This document shows, in pieces, positions 32,932 through 43,700 of a stretch of DNA of 64,000 bases (its first letter is position 1; every line of letters starts with the position of its first letter). The DNA comes from CBDCKN01 sp965219035 (lineage in GTDB: Bacteria; Gemmatimonadota; Gemmatimonadetes; Longimicrobiales; Gaopeijiaceae): the NCBI GenBank assembly GCA_965219035.1, contig CBDCMR010000001.1, positions 248,001-312,000 of the forward strand, written 5' to 3'. Below the pieces are notes generated by a model. The model did not search any database, was not told where the DNA came from, and saw only the letters and a list, made by a program, of their open reading frames with translations. A program made the translations under genes and the position numbers.

Positions 32932-34899
32932 ATGACCGACCCACTTCCGATTCAGGGCACGTTATTCGAAGAGGATTACCTTCTTCGGTCCGTCGGACCG
33001 CTTGCGTCACGCCCCGATTTGGCTCTGACTGAACTCGTCGCCAACGCCTGGGACGCTGGCGCTTCCCGGGTTGCTATCCAAATCCCAGAGGTCTTTGGTG
33101 GCGAGATCTCGATCGCCGACGATGGGCTAGGAATGACCGCGCAGGATTTCTCCCGACGTTGGATGACCTTGGGGTACAATCGAGTCCGGTATCAGGGCGT
33201 TGACGTCGAGTTTCCTCCGGACCGCTCAGACTGGCGGCGAAAGGCGTACGGGCGGAATGGGGTGGGGCGTCATGGGATGCTCTGCTTCGCGAGCGAGTAC
33301 ACCGTGGAAACCTGTCGCGACGGAGCCAGCGGCGAGTTCCTCGTCGCTGCGGCCAGCGGGGATCAACCGTTCGAGCTTCTCCGTCATGACCCTTCGGAGT
33401 GCGGAGCGCACGGCACGACTCTTCACGCCAAAGCGGTGCGCAATCTCCCAAATCCCGACCGGATCCGGAAGGTGTTATCGATGCGCTTTCTTCATGATCC
33501 GCAATTCGAGGTGATCGTGAATGGGGAGGCGGTCGGCCTTGAGGCGCTTGATGGTCGCCTAAAGTCATTCGACATCGAGATTGAGGGCGTCGAGTTCGAA
33601 GTGTCGGTGATTGAGCACTCGGCGAAGACTCGCACAATCCGTCCCGGGGTGGCGTTCTGGGTGGGGGGCAGACTGGTCGGGGAGCCGAGCTGGATCGTGG
33701 GCCGCCGCGCCATCGTGGACGGTCGCACCATTGTTGGGCGCCAGCACACCGTTGTGGTTCAGTCTGACGGTCTGTATGACGAGGTCGAGTCTGATTGGAC
33801 CGGTTTTCGGGGCTCAGACCTAATGACGGCTGTTTCGTCCGGGTTGGCGGACCGCCTGGAGGCTTTGGTAGCTGAGCTTTTTACCGAACGAGTGCAGGAG
33901 ACCCAGGAGTCGGTGGTCAAGCGCCACCGATCAGAATTGAAAGAGCTCAGGCCCCTTGGGCGCCGCGAGGTCAGCGCTTTTGTCCAGGAAATCACATGTG
34001 CAAACCCCACGATCCAGCCCGAACTGCTATCGGCAGCCGTCAAAGCGGTCATCAACCTTGAGAAGTCACGAAGCGGCTCCGCACTCCTGAACAAGTTGTC
34101 CACCCTGAACGAAGACGACATCGAGGGCTTGAACCGGCTGTTGGAGGACTGGTCCGTAAAAGACGCCCTGGCGGTTCTCGACGAAATCGATCGCAGGATC
34201 GCTGTGATCGAGGCGTTGTCCCGCCTCTCGAAGGATCCGGAAGCTGACGAGCTTCACACCCTTCATCCGCTTGTCACGCAGAGCCGCTGGATCTTCGGGC
34301 CTGAGTATGATTCGCCGATGTATTCATCGAACCAGACTCTGCGAACCGCCGCCAAGAAAGTGTTCGCTAAAGAGGTCGACGCTTCGGCATTCCTAAACCC
34401 GCGCCGCCGCCCGGATCTCCTCGTCCTCAAGGACGCGTCGGTGTCCTTGGTCGGCAGCGAGGAATTCGATCACTCCAGCAACCTGGCGACCATGCGGGAA
34501 GTCCTGTTGCTGGAACTGAAAAGGGGCCGTTCGACCATCGGTCGGGATGACGTGAATCAGGCCGAGGGTTATGTACAGGACCTTCAACTCGCTGGGATCG
34601 ACGGCCCACCGTTTTTCCGGGCCTTCGTGGTAGGTCACGAGAAGCATGAACGTGTGGAGCCTGTTCGCGTCTTGGGAGATCCCCCGTCAGCAAGAATCCA
34701 GGTAACGACGTACTCTCAGCTGGTCCGGACTGCTCAGCGGAGGCTGTTTAGCCTGCGGGAGGAGTTGTCCGAGCGGTACGACGAGGCGGAAACCGACGAC
34801 CTGCTTCTGCGAGCTATCGCCGCCGACGGGCAGCTTGAGCTTGATGAGACTCGTCTGCAGTCCAGCTCCGAAGACGAGGACTCCGATTCCGTACACTAG
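32932..34899 (+). CDS. GHKL ATPase fused to a C-terminal PD-(D/E)XK-like domain; candidate defence protein
   Basis: The 655-residue protein begins with a Bergerat-fold ATPase: N-box LTELVANAWDAGASR (Glu34, Asn38), G1 box IADDGLGMT (about 63-71) and lid GRNGVGRHGMLCFAS (about 107-121), in the style of MORC/Hsp90-like ATPases. A long helical middle follows. Near residues 490-545 come RRRPDLLVLKDASVSLVGSE, then VLLLELKRGRSTIGRDDVNQ, the D-x(n)-E-x-K pattern of a PD-(D/E)XK or Shedu-like nuclease, followed by AEGYVQDLQ. The tail is acidic. A single-gene ATPase-nuclease directly upstream of Gabija suggests phage defence. The exact family is not recognised. Confidence 0.7.
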   Translation: MTDPLPIQGTLFEEDYLLRSVGPLASRPDLALTELVANAWDAGASRVAIQIPEVFGGEISIADDGLGMTAQDFSRRWMTLGYNRVRYQGVDVEFPPDRSDWRRKAYGRNGVGRHGMLCFASEYTVETCRDGASGEFLVAAASGDQPFELLRHDPSECGAHGTTLHAKAVRNLPNPDRIRKVLSMRFLHDPQFEVIVNGEAVGLEALDGRLKSFDIEIEGVEFEVSVIEHSAKTRTIRPGVAFWVGGRLVGEPSWIVGRRAIVDGRTIVGRQHTVVVQSDGLYDEVESDWTGFRGSDLMTAVSSGLADRLEALVAELFTERVQETQESVVKRHRSELKELRPLGRREVSAFVQEITCANPTIQPELLSAAVKAVINLEKSRSGSALLNKLSTLNEDDIEGLNRLLEDWSVKDALAVLDEIDRRIAVIEALSRLSKDPEADELHTLHPLVTQSRWIFGPEYDSPMYSSNQTLRTAAKKVFAKEVDASAFLNPRRRPDLLVLKDASVSLVGSEEFDHSSNLATMREVLLLELKRGRSTIGRDDVNQAEGYVQDLQLAGIDGPPFFRAFVVGHEKHERVEPVRVLGDPPSARIQVTTYSQLVRTAQRRLFSLREELSERYDEAETDDLLLRAIAADGQLELDETRLQSSSEDEDSDSVH

Positions 34900-34904
34900 G
34901 CGAC

Positions 34905-36216
34905 TGAACAGCGCACCTGATGGTTGACACAATGGTGCCAGTTGATGGTTAACAGATTGGGTTACGTCCTGTGTTGCCGTGGGTGTCGAAAATGACGTAG
35001 AGTTCTTCGTCAAACCATCCGAGGGTAGTAGGGCCGAAGTAGATTTGCCACAGAGCGGGACCGATGGGTTCGAGCCCGATGAACTCGTTGCCGAGCGCCG
35101 AGCTGATGTTGATCCAACGCGAGTGCCAGCGGATGCCTCCGTTCGTAGAGGCCTTACGGACCTCGAAGTGCTCGGGGTATTCGATAGGCGGAAGGACATC
35201 GGGGTAGGCTCTAAGAGCCGATCGGTAGACTGAATCGGGCGTCGCATCGTCGAGCGCCTCATGCGGCCGGATGGAATTGAAGGTGCGGCGGAAGTCGTTG
35301 AAGTGACGCTGCTGGGCACGGAGGTTGGCCTTCGGCGGCCGAGTGGCTTCGCGCCTGAGGGTTCGGTGCATGCGTTCGTGACGGCCATTCTGCTGCGGCT
35401 TACCAGGCTCGATGGTCTCAGGACGGATGCCGAGCCGGATCCACCAAGCGCTGAGGCGTGTGAGCCGAGCGAGGCCGATGGAAGCGAAGGGCGTGCCGTT
35501 GTCGGAGCGGATGACGGCGGGTAGGCCGAACTCACGGAAAGTCTTGATGAATACGGGCTTGGCGAGCTCGATCGACGTGGAATACAGGCCTCTGCACTCG
35601 AGCAGGAATCGGCTGAAGCCGTCCTGGATGGTGAGGGGATAGCAGTATCGGCCGTTGCGCATCTTGAACTGACCTTTGAAGTCGACGGTCCAGACCGCAT
35701 TGGGCTCATCCATGGGGGTGAGCGGCTTGCCGGGATGGCCCGGTTTGCCGGAGCGTCTACGCTTCTTCGTGATCAGGTCGTGACGCTCGAAAATACGATC
35801 GATCGTTCTGCGAGCTGGTGCCGAGCCGAACTTCACAGCTGTGAGTTTGCGGATCTTGCGTGATCCCCATCCGTAGCGCTGACGCAGATCGACGACGTGT
35901 TCTACAATCGGCTCTGCTACGGCGTGGGGGCAGTGATGGGGTCGGTGCGATCGGTCATGGAGCCCCTCGAATCCCTCCGCGAGAAACCGTGTCCACCACG
36001 TGTATCCCGCGGTCCTGCTGATGCCGTAGCGTCTACAGGACTCGGCGAAACTGAACGTGCGTTGCTGCACTTCGAGGATGAAGCGTACTCTTTGCTTGTA
36101 CATGGTCGACTGGTTCCAGTCCATCGGGCTCTCCTAGTTGCAGAACCCTTGGTTGATAGGAACCTGTCAACCATCAGTGTAGGCCATTGTGTAAAGGATC
36201 AGGGTAGGCTGAACCC
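34905..36216 (-). mobile_element. complete IS481-family insertion sequence
   Basis: Imperfect inverted repeats of about 50 bp frame the transposase: the left end from about 34905 (CAGCGCACCTGAT, ACACAATGG, TGATGGTT) and the right end to about 36216 (ATCAGGGTAGGCTG). The partial copy at 16778-17119 ends at the same point, which supports the right boundary. It lies 5 nt after the stop of the GHKL gene and upstream of gajA. Confidence 0.82.
34949..36124 (-). CDS. IS481-family transposase, apparently intact
   Basis: The 391-residue protein has an N-terminal helix-turn-helix (EVQQRTFSFAESCRRYGISR, then TAGYTWWTRF). The DDE core shows Asp in AVWTVDFKGQFK, Asp in AVIRSDNGTPFAS and Glu in NGRHERMHRTLRRE. 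The C-terminal TFNSIRPHEALDDATPDSVY is typical. The first 84 residues match the truncated copy at 16778-17119 except for a few substitutions. No stops or shifts are seen. Confidence 0.93.
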   Translation of the reverse strand: MDWNQSTMYKQRVRFILEVQQRTFSFAESCRRYGISRTAGYTWWTRFLAEGFEGLHDRSHRPHHCPHAVAEPIVEHVVDLRQRYGWGSRKIRKLTAVKFGSAPARRTIDRIFERHDLITKKRRRSGKPGHPGKPLTPMDEPNAVWTVDFKGQFKMRNGRYCYPLTIQDGFSRFLLECRGLYSTSIELAKPVFIKTFREFGLPAVIRSDNGTPFASIGLARLTRLSAWWIRLGIRPETIEPGKPQQNGRHERMHRTLRREATRPPKANLRAQQRHFNDFRRTFNSIRPHEALDDATPDSVYRSALRAYPDVLPPIEYPEHFEVRKASTNGGIRWHSRWINISSALGNEFIGLEPIGPALWQIYFGPTTLGWFDEELYVIFDTHGNTGRNPIC

Positions 36217-36371
36217 GCTCGCTAACGGATCGTAGCTTTGGGTTATAATCCCCATGATTTCTGGCAGTCCATCTTCCTCTTTGAGCAAGGATTTGCTACG
36301 GCAAGTCCTGTTCTGAGTAGGGAATCGTGAATTGTCGTAGTTGAAGCATATCTGCCGAAAAAAGGCCGAAC
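36217..36371. promoter_or_regulatory. upstream region of the Gabija operon
   Basis: A TTATAAT box lies at about 36242-36248 with no good -35 hexamer; it is the best promoter candidate for gajA. The region starts at the IS481 end. Confidence 0.3.
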
Positions 36372-38423
36372 ATGCACATCCACAAAGTCACAGTCAGAAA
36401 TTTCCGGCTTCTGGCCGATGCGGAGTTGGTGCTCGAAGACCGAACGACTCTAATCGTGGGTCGCAACAACAGCGGTAAGACATCCCTTTCGGAGGCCATC
36501 CGTCGGTTTCTCGTAGACCAGAACCCAAGGTTTCAGATCGAAGACTTCTCGATCGCCTCATATGACGGCTTTTGCGAAGCGCTAAAGGCCAAGAACGCGG
36601 GCCAGCAAGACAATGAGATTCGCGCTCTAATTCCGAGCATCGAGCTACGACTCTTGTTCCGATATGACCCCCAACAACCAGAGCTTGGCGCACTCGGCGA
36701 CTTCGTCATCGACCTCGACCCCGACAGCAACGAAGCTCTCGTTGTGGCGCGCTACGAGTTGCGCGACGGCGCCATCCAGTCGTTGTTTGCCGACCAGCAA
36801 GCCGGCGACCTGACCAACGAAGGCCGACTCGCCTTCTTCCAGGTGCTCCGTGAACGCGTACCCTCTCTCTTCGTGGCCAGCATATGGGCCGAAGACCCCA
36901 ACGACCCCACAAACCGCAAACAGATGCCCGTGAGCGCGCTCCGGTCCCTCCTGAAGACGGGTTTCGTGAACGCTCAACGCGGGCTCGACGACGACACGTC
37001 GAGAGATACCGACGTTCTAGCTAAAATCTTGGAAGGTCTCTTCACCGCGGCGAAGTCGCCAACCGCTGATCAGGGAGAGCAACTCATCGCTCAAGCCCTC
37101 CAAGAAGCCGTGCGCGACATTCAGAAAACGATCGAAGGCGGCTTCAGAGAAGAGCTGCGGAAGCTCATGCCGACATTACAAACCTTCGGCTATCCCGGCC
37201 TCGACGGTTCCGAGTTGGAAACAGAGACGACACTCGACGTCGAACGCCTCCTCTCGCGTCACACCAAGGTGAGATACGCAGGCCATCATGGAATCCTGTT
37301 GCCGGAGTCCTATACCGGCCTTGGAATACGCAATCTCATCTTCATCCTGCTTCGGATTGTCAGCTTCTATCGCGCCTTTCGTGCGGAACCGACCGCCCCC
37401 GGCGTCCACCTTGTGTTCATCGAGGAACCCGAGGCTCACCTGCATCCCCAGATGCAGGAAGTGTTCATCCGCCAAGTGTCGAAGATCGCTCAGCAGCTCA
37501 GCGTCCAGGAGGGCGCTCCTTTGCCTTGGCCAGTCCAATTCATCGTATCGACGCATTCATCCCACGTCGCCAACGCCGCCGGCTTCGAGGCGATCCGGTA
37601 TTTCCTCCCGGCCTCCGTCGGTGGCGTTCGCCACACCAAGATCAAGGACCTGCGCGAGGGGCTGCGCGAAACGTCGGAAGATCACAGAAGGTTTCTCCAC
37701 CAGTACCTGACCCTGACACGCTGCGACCTGTTCTTCGCTGACAAGGCCGTATTGATCGAAGGCACGAGCGAGCGACTGCTGCTGCCCGTGATCATCGAAA
37801 AGCTGGAGGAAGCCGAGCCCGACGCGCCCAAGCTGTCCAGCCAGTACATGACGACGATGGAAGTCGGCGGCGCCTATGCGCATATATTCTTCGGCCTTCT
37901 CGACTTTCTGGAGTTGCGCACCCTCATTATCACAGACCTCGACTCCGTCGCCGCCAGCCGTACCGCCTGTCCGGTGCATCAGGGAACCGCCACAAGCAAC
38001 GCTTGTCTCAATACTTGGTTCTGTGACGACGATTGCTCGCCCGAAGCCCTTCTTGCGAAAGACGGTGGCTCCAAGGTCAAGAAATTCCGGCGCATCGCCT
38101 TTCAACAGCCCGAAGCCGAGGGCGGTCCCTGCGGCCGCACTTTCGAGGACGCGTTCATGCTGGCAAACCCAGCGATGTTTGGCATCGAAGGCGCTACGCC
38201 CGACGACCAGGCCCAGTGCGCATGGGAAAAGCTCGACAAGATCAAGAAGTCCCAATTCGCCCTCACATACGCTATCGACGAAACTGGCTGGGCCGCGCCC
38301 GGCTACATCCTCGACGGATTGAGATGGCTGGCGCCGGGCGGCATACCGGATGCCGAGGCGGTGATTGGCCAAGCCGCACCTGCCGTCGATGCCCCCGAAG
38401 CGGCGGTTGCTCACGATGGTTGA
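36372..38423 (+). CDS. gajA: Gabija protein GajA (OLD-family ATPase and Toprim nuclease)
   Basis: GajA is the sequence-specific DNA-nicking endonuclease of Gabija, held off by nucleotides and activated when they are depleted during phage attack. The 683-residue protein has an ATPase domain with Walker A LIVGRNNSGKTSL (Gly30-Lys36), the Walker B/signature stretch LVFIEEPEAHLHPQMQEVF, and STHSSHVANA. The Toprim domain starts with AVLIEGTSERLLLPVIIEKL (Glu near 463) and has the acidic pair in LIITDLDSVAAS (near 517). This is the domain order and size of GajA. It overlaps gajB by 8 nt. Confidence 0.9.
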   Translation: MHIHKVTVRNFRLLADAELVLEDRTTLIVGRNNSGKTSLSEAIRRFLVDQNPRFQIEDFSIASYDGFCEALKAKNAGQQDNEIRALIPSIELRLLFRYDPQQPELGALGDFVIDLDPDSNEALVVARYELRDGAIQSLFADQQAGDLTNEGRLAFFQVLRERVPSLFVASIWAEDPNDPTNRKQMPVSALRSLLKTGFVNAQRGLDDDTSRDTDVLAKILEGLFTAAKSPTADQGEQLIAQALQEAVRDIQKTIEGGFREELRKLMPTLQTFGYPGLDGSELETETTLDVERLLSRHTKVRYAGHHGILLPESYTGLGIRNLIFILLRIVSFYRAFRAEPTAPGVHLVFIEEPEAHLHPQMQEVFIRQVSKIAQQLSVQEGAPLPWPVQFIVSTHSSHVANAAGFEAIRYFLPASVGGVRHTKIKDLREGLRETSEDHRRFLHQYLTLTRCDLFFADKAVLIEGTSERLLLPVIIEKLEEAEPDAPKLSSQYMTTMEVGGAYAHIFFGLLDFLELRTLIITDLDSVAASRTACPVHQGTATSNACLNTWFCDDDCSPEALLAKDGGSKVKKFRRIAFQQPEAEGGPCGRTFEDAFMLANPAMFGIEGATPDDQAQCAWEKLDKIKKSQFALTYAIDETGWAAPGYILDGLRWLAPGGIPDAEAVIGQAAPAVDAPEAAVAHDG

Positions 38424-40161
38424 GGTTGTGGAACACTTGAACCCGGCGGAGGAGGCCAGCCAAAGAGCCCTCGCCGAAGTGTATCGCTGCATGGAGCGCA
38501 AGAAGAGCTTCCTCGTCGAAGCCGGTGCCGGCGCCGGAAAGACCTACACGCTCGTCAAGGCGCTTCACTTCCTCATGGACCGCTACCAGCACATTCTGCC
38601 GCAGCGGCATCAGAAGATCGCATGCATCACCTTTACCAACGTGGCGAAGGACGAAATCGACGCCCGGACCGACCGGAGCCAGCTCATCTATTGCAATACG
38701 ATCCACGCGTTCTGCTGGTCGCTCATCAGCGGCTTCCAAAGACAACTTCGGGAACGACTGCCGCAGCTCCAGCATTGGCCGGAGAGGATCGCCGAAGTCG
38801 GCGACCTCGGGGAGCGTCCCGTTGAGTACGAGCTTGGGTACCGAGGCATCAACGACCGTCGCATCTCCATCCATCACGACGATGTCCTCCTCCTGACCAT
38901 CGCTCTCATGGACAACGCTAAGTTCAGGCGCATCCTGACGGACAAATATCCGATCATATTGATCGACGAGTACCAGGACACCAACGCAGGCTGGATCGAC
39001 TCCATCAAGAACCACTTCCTCGGACAGGACGACTCCCCGCAATTTGGTTTCTTCGGCGACCATTGGCAGAAAATCTACGACGCCGGATGCGGAAAGATCG
39101 AACATCCGAGCCTGAGGGTTCTCGGCAAGCAAGCTAATTTCCGGTCGGTTTCGACGGTCGTCGATTCCCTGAACCACATGAGGCCCGAACTGCCCCAGTT
39201 CGTCGTCGATCCGAACGAGCACGGCAGCGTTCACATCTTTCACACGAACACTTGGACGGGTGCCCGTCAGACCGGCGGTCACTGGGGCGGCGATCTTCCT
39301 TCCGAGGCCGCCGAACGCGCGCTTCAGACCGTACTCGTTCGCCTTGCCCAAGAGGGTTGGGATTTGTCTCCCGGCGCCACCAAAATCTTAATGCTCACGC
39401 ACCGCGTTCTCGCAGGCAGGCAGGGGTATCCCAGCATACCCGCAATCTTTGCGTTCAACGAGTCCTTCACGAACAAGGAGCATCCGCATATCGCCTACTT
39501 CGCCGACGCTCTGGAACCGGCCTGTGAGGCATACCTCTCACGGAAGTACGGTGAGATGTTCCGTACGCTCGGTTCCAACGTACCGGCCATCCGCGCTCAC
39601 AACGACAAGAAGAAATGGTCTGAAACCATGGACAAGCTCATCGAGCTGAGAGACGACGGGACGGTTGGCGACGTGGTGGACCACTTGCTTGCGGTGCGCC
39701 GGCCAAGGGTTCCCGATGCCGTTGAGCGGCGCGAACGCGAATTGCGGGAGTTCGATCCAGAGGCTGGCGAGGACATGCCGCGAGCGCTGAAGGAGCTCGG
39801 CGACCTCCGGGCCGTTCCATACCAGGAGATCGTCGCCCTGTGCCGCTATCTGTCGGGCCACTCTCCATTCGAGACCAAGCACGGCGTCAAAGGCACCGAG
39901 TTCGAGAACGTGGTCGTTGTCGTCGGCAGAGGCTGGAATCGCTATAATTTCAACGCGATGCTCGAATTGGCAACAGACGATCCCCAGATACCCGCCAACA
40001 AACAGGCCGCCTTCGAGCGCAATCGGAACCTCTTTTATGTCACCTGTTCGAGGGCGAAGAGGCGTTTGGCCGTTCTCTTCACCCAACAGCTTTCCGCTTC
40101 GGCCATGCAGACGCTGAGCAATTGGTTCGGCGACGACACCATGGAAGCTGTGAACCTTTGA
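38416..40161 (+). CDS. gajB: Gabija protein GajB (UvrD/Rep-type helicase)
   Basis: GajB is the helicase/ATPase partner that senses DNA ends and helps trigger GajA. ATG 38416 overlaps the gajA stop (ATGGTTGA). The frame is open further upstream, but that would overlap gajA more. The 581 residues contain Walker A VEAGAGAGKTYTLVKAL (about 34-50), CITFTNVAKDEIDAR (motif Ia), LIDEYQDTNAGW (motif II) and FFGDHWQKIYDAG (motif III). The C-terminal motifs are THGVKGTEFENVVVVVGRGW-like (KHGVKGTEFENVVVVV) and LFYVTCSRAKRRLAVLF (motif VI). Size and order fit GajB. Confidence 0.9.
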   Translation: MVEVVEHLNPAEEASQRALAEVYRCMERKKSFLVEAGAGAGKTYTLVKALHFLMDRYQHILPQRHQKIACITFTNVAKDEIDARTDRSQLIYCNTIHAFCWSLISGFQRQLRERLPQLQHWPERIAEVGDLGERPVEYELGYRGINDRRISIHHDDVLLLTIALMDNAKFRRILTDKYPIILIDEYQDTNAGWIDSIKNHFLGQDDSPQFGFFGDHWQKIYDAGCGKIEHPSLRVLGKQANFRSVSTVVDSLNHMRPELPQFVVDPNEHGSVHIFHTNTWTGARQTGGHWGGDLPSEAAERALQTVLVRLAQEGWDLSPGATKILMLTHRVLAGRQGYPSIPAIFAFNESFTNKEHPHIAYFADALEPACEAYLSRKYGEMFRTLGSNVPAIRAHNDKKKWSETMDKLIELRDDGTVGDVVDHLLAVRRPRVPDAVERRERELREFDPEAGEDMPRALKELGDLRAVPYQEIVALCRYLSGHSPFETKHGVKGTEFENVVVVVGRGWNRYNFNAMLELATDDPQIPANKQAAFERNRNLFYVTCSRAKRRLAVLFTQQLSASAMQTLSNWFGDDTMEAVNL

Positions 40162-40709
40162 TTTGATTCTTTGTGGAACCAGGACGGTCACTGCGTGGAA
40201 GCGGAATGACTTGAGGCCGATCACTCCTGCGCCAGCGACGACTGGATGCGGAAGAAATCCAGTATCACGCTTGCCATGTCGATGCGGGCGGACAGGAAAG
40301 TTCCGGCCATTTCGTCACGCGATGCATGCCCAATTCGATAACGCACATTTTTAAATCTGCTCGATCAACCGCACGGATCACGTCGGTTGAAGCGTGAAAC
40401 TGCGCATTGTCGGTCCGAACGAGTTGCGCCACGCCACGTTCATCGCCGGGAGTTGGTTCGTACGCCTGCGTAACTCTCGAACATTTGGTTCGGACGCAAT
40501 CAGCATGAGAATTATCCCGTTCTGGGAAAGCTCTCATGCACTCTCGATATCCACGCTCTTCAGGTTGAACAGCGCCGACACCGAGCACCAGGTCGAGCAG
40601 GTCGTGCTCCGTCGCCGCCGAGTTTCAACAGCGAGCGGGGCATCCCCGCTAACGGGGAGATACCCTGCTCAGGGTTCACACCTCGCCATCACCCAAGTAG
40701 CACACTGCT
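40162..40709. other. 548-bp stretch without a supported gene
   Basis: Short frames occur on both strands, none with motifs. A hairpin-forming GCGAGCGGGGCATCCCCGCT at about 40631-40650, followed by another GGGG/CCCC-type inverted pair, may act as a terminator or simple stem. The recC promoter should lie near its right edge. Confidence 0.35.
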
Positions 40710-43700
40710 ATGGCCCTTGAACTGACGTACGCGTCTGACACGGCCCTGCTCCTCGACGACTTGGTCGACTCGCTGGGTAGGCCGGGGAGTGCTGCCGGCG
40801 TGGTCGTGCCCGTGCTGATGCCGTCGCTGCCCCTGGTGGACCGCACGAAGGTCGCGCTGGCCCGACGTCACGGGGTGGCCATGGGTGTGGCGTTCTTCCT
40901 GCCAAGCGCCTTCATCGAGCACATGGCTCAGCTGGTGGGTCTGGATCCGGTCCATCCCTCTTGGGGCCCGCAGGGCCTGGCGTGGCGACTGGTACCACTG
41001 CTGGCGGCCATGGTCGAGGACGGCGACACGCCGCGCCTGCGGGCGGCGTGCGCGGACACTCGGGCGCGGCAAGCGCTAGCCCACGACGTGGCCGACCGCT
41101 TCGACCAGTATCTCTATTTTCGACCGGAGATGATCGCCGCGTGGGACCGGGGCGAGACCTGGGACGCCCTGCCAGAGGTGGCTCACGGCGATGAGGCTTG
41201 GCAGCGAGACCTGTGGCGGCGTCTCTCTGACGGGCTGGCCGACCACCCCCATCCGGCCGTACGCCTGCGTGATCTTGTGACGCGCATCCACGCTGGCCAG
41301 GGTGATTTGCCGGCGTCACTGGAAGTCCTGGCCACCGGGCCCCTGCCCCCGACCCTGCTGCCACTGTTACGCGCGCTGGCGACCAGAACCAGGGTCTGCT
41401 TGCGCGCCCTGCTCCCGTCGACTGAATACCTCGGCGACCTTCGCGCCGGTCGCACGCAGATGCGGGCCGGACAGGCTGTGGACCTTGCCTGGGAAGGGCA
41501 CCCCTTGCTGTCCCATCTGGGCAAGCAAGCCGTCGACAGCTTTCGCAGTTTCGAGGAGGCACTGGTCACCGAAGGCCAGGAGTACGACGTCATCGCGCTC
41601 CCCGCGCCCCGGTCGGACTCGCTCCTGGCCCGTCTGCAGGCAGACATTCGCGCAGCGCGGCAGCCGGGTGTCGCCAGGACCACCCCACCGGTTGCGTCGG
41701 ATCGTTCGGTGCGTGTGCATCGCTGCCACGGTGCCCGACGCGAGGTGGAAGTGCTGCGGGATGAGTTACTGGATGCGTTCGAGAGCCTCCCCGATTTGCG
41801 GGCGAGCGATGTCTTGATTCTCGCCCCCCAGCTGGACATCTACGGACCGCTCGCCGAGGCTATCTTGCGGGACGGTGACCCCTCGTTGCCGCTGCGGCTG
41901 GCAGAGCGGCGGATCGATCGCAGCGACCCCTTGGTGCGCGGGATGCACACGCTGCTGCGCGTGGCCGCCGGCCGCGTTCCCCTGAGCGAGGGACTGGCGC
42001 TGCTGGCACTCCCCGCCGTCGCCGCACGCGTCGAATCGCTGGATACTGACCCGGCCACGCTCGCCGATCGTGTGCGTGCTGCGGGTATTACTTGGGGGCT
42101 CAACGCGGACCATCGTCGGTCAATGGATGCCGGCGACCAGGGCACGGGGACGTGGCGCGAGGGGTTAGACCGGTTGCTGGCGGGCGTGTGGCTGGGTGAC
42201 GCGGACACCGCATCGGACGAGCACCACCGCCCGGCTTTGCCGGTGTCCGGCGACCTGGGTACCGACCCGGCGGCGATGAGCGCTTCACTGGATTGGCTGG
42301 ACGGCCTGGTGTGCCTGCTGGACGACTGGCAACGTGAGGTCAGCCCCGGCCAGTGGGCCGACCGCCTGGATCAGGCGCTGGACCAGGTGCTCGCGGCCGG
42401 TGACGATCGGTTCGACTCGCTGGCGGCTGTGGATCTGGTCGGGCAGCTCCGCGCCGCTGAAACGGACCATGCGTGCGATGTCGCCCTGGACGCCGCCGCC
42501 GTGGCCGACTGGTTGGACCAGGTGGTTCAGGAAGAGGTTCGCACGGTGTCCCGGGTCGGTGGGGGCATGGCGATGGGCGGCTTCAAGCCGATGCGCGCCA
42601 TGCCCTGCCGCGTGCTGGCGGTGATGGGCTTGCACGATGCCGCCTTTCCGCGCCGCGCCCGGGCGCCCGCCTGGGACCTGCTGGCCGCGGCGCCGCAGCG
42701 TGGCGACCGGGATCCGGTACGCGAAGACCGACAGCTGTTTCTCGACGCGCTCTTAGCGGCCGCCGACCGTGTGATCCTGACGGCCACGGCCCGCAATATC
42801 CGCAGCAACAAGGACGAACCGCTCTCGGCCTGCGTCGATGAATTTCTGCGGGTGGCCGCGGCCACCGTCTCCGACCGTCCTGACATCCAGGAGACCACGT
42901 ACCGGGACCTGATCGAAGACCACCCGCTGCAGCCATTCAACGCGGCCTGCTTTACCGGCCCGCGCGCCTCGTTCGACACCGGCCACCTCGAGGTTGCCCG
43001 CGCGTGCCAGCAGCGGCAGGAAGAGGCCACACCGTTCCACGCCAACGTGTTCGAGCCGCCCGAAGCGGTCCCGTCGGACGACCTCGAGTTGCACGAGATA
43101 ATCCGGATCCTCAAGGATCCCTGGGTGGCCTGGCTGGGGTCCCTGGGGGTCGAGATTCCCCGGTCCGGGGACGATCCGTTTGCCCTGGACCGGGAGCCGG
43201 TGGCCGCCCCAGCGGGCCTGGACCGGTGGCAACTGCAGACTGAGGTCATTGATGCCGTACTCGAGGGACGGACCTCGTTTCTGGAAGAACGCCTGACGGC
43301 CGACCGTTTGCTGCCCTATGGGACCCTGGGCGCCGCGATGGGCAGACAGGTGGTGCAGGAAGCCGAGTCCCTGGCCCGACGTGCCCTGCACGAGGCGGGT
43401 GGCCGGCTGCAGCCACAGCGCCTGGTGTACCGAGACGGGTGCCTGCCGGTGGCCGGCAACATTGCCGTCACCCCTGACCGCCGCCTGCACGTGCTGGTCA
43501 GGCCCACCGAGCTGAAGGCCGCCGCCCATCATCGTCTGGATGTGTGGGTCCGTGCGACCTTTGCCGCCGCCTGCGGCATGCGCGGCGACACCGTTGTGGT
43601 GTCGAGAGATGGGGAGCGCACGAGAGTGGACCGCCGGCCGGCCATGGCCCCAGATCAGGCGCGCGCCGCGCTCGACCATCTGCTGCACCTGTGCTCAAAT

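Noticed and set aside
40394..40720. 108-codon plus-strand frame before recC
   Set aside because: No ribosome site or domain; composition is uneven and it overlaps the recC start region.
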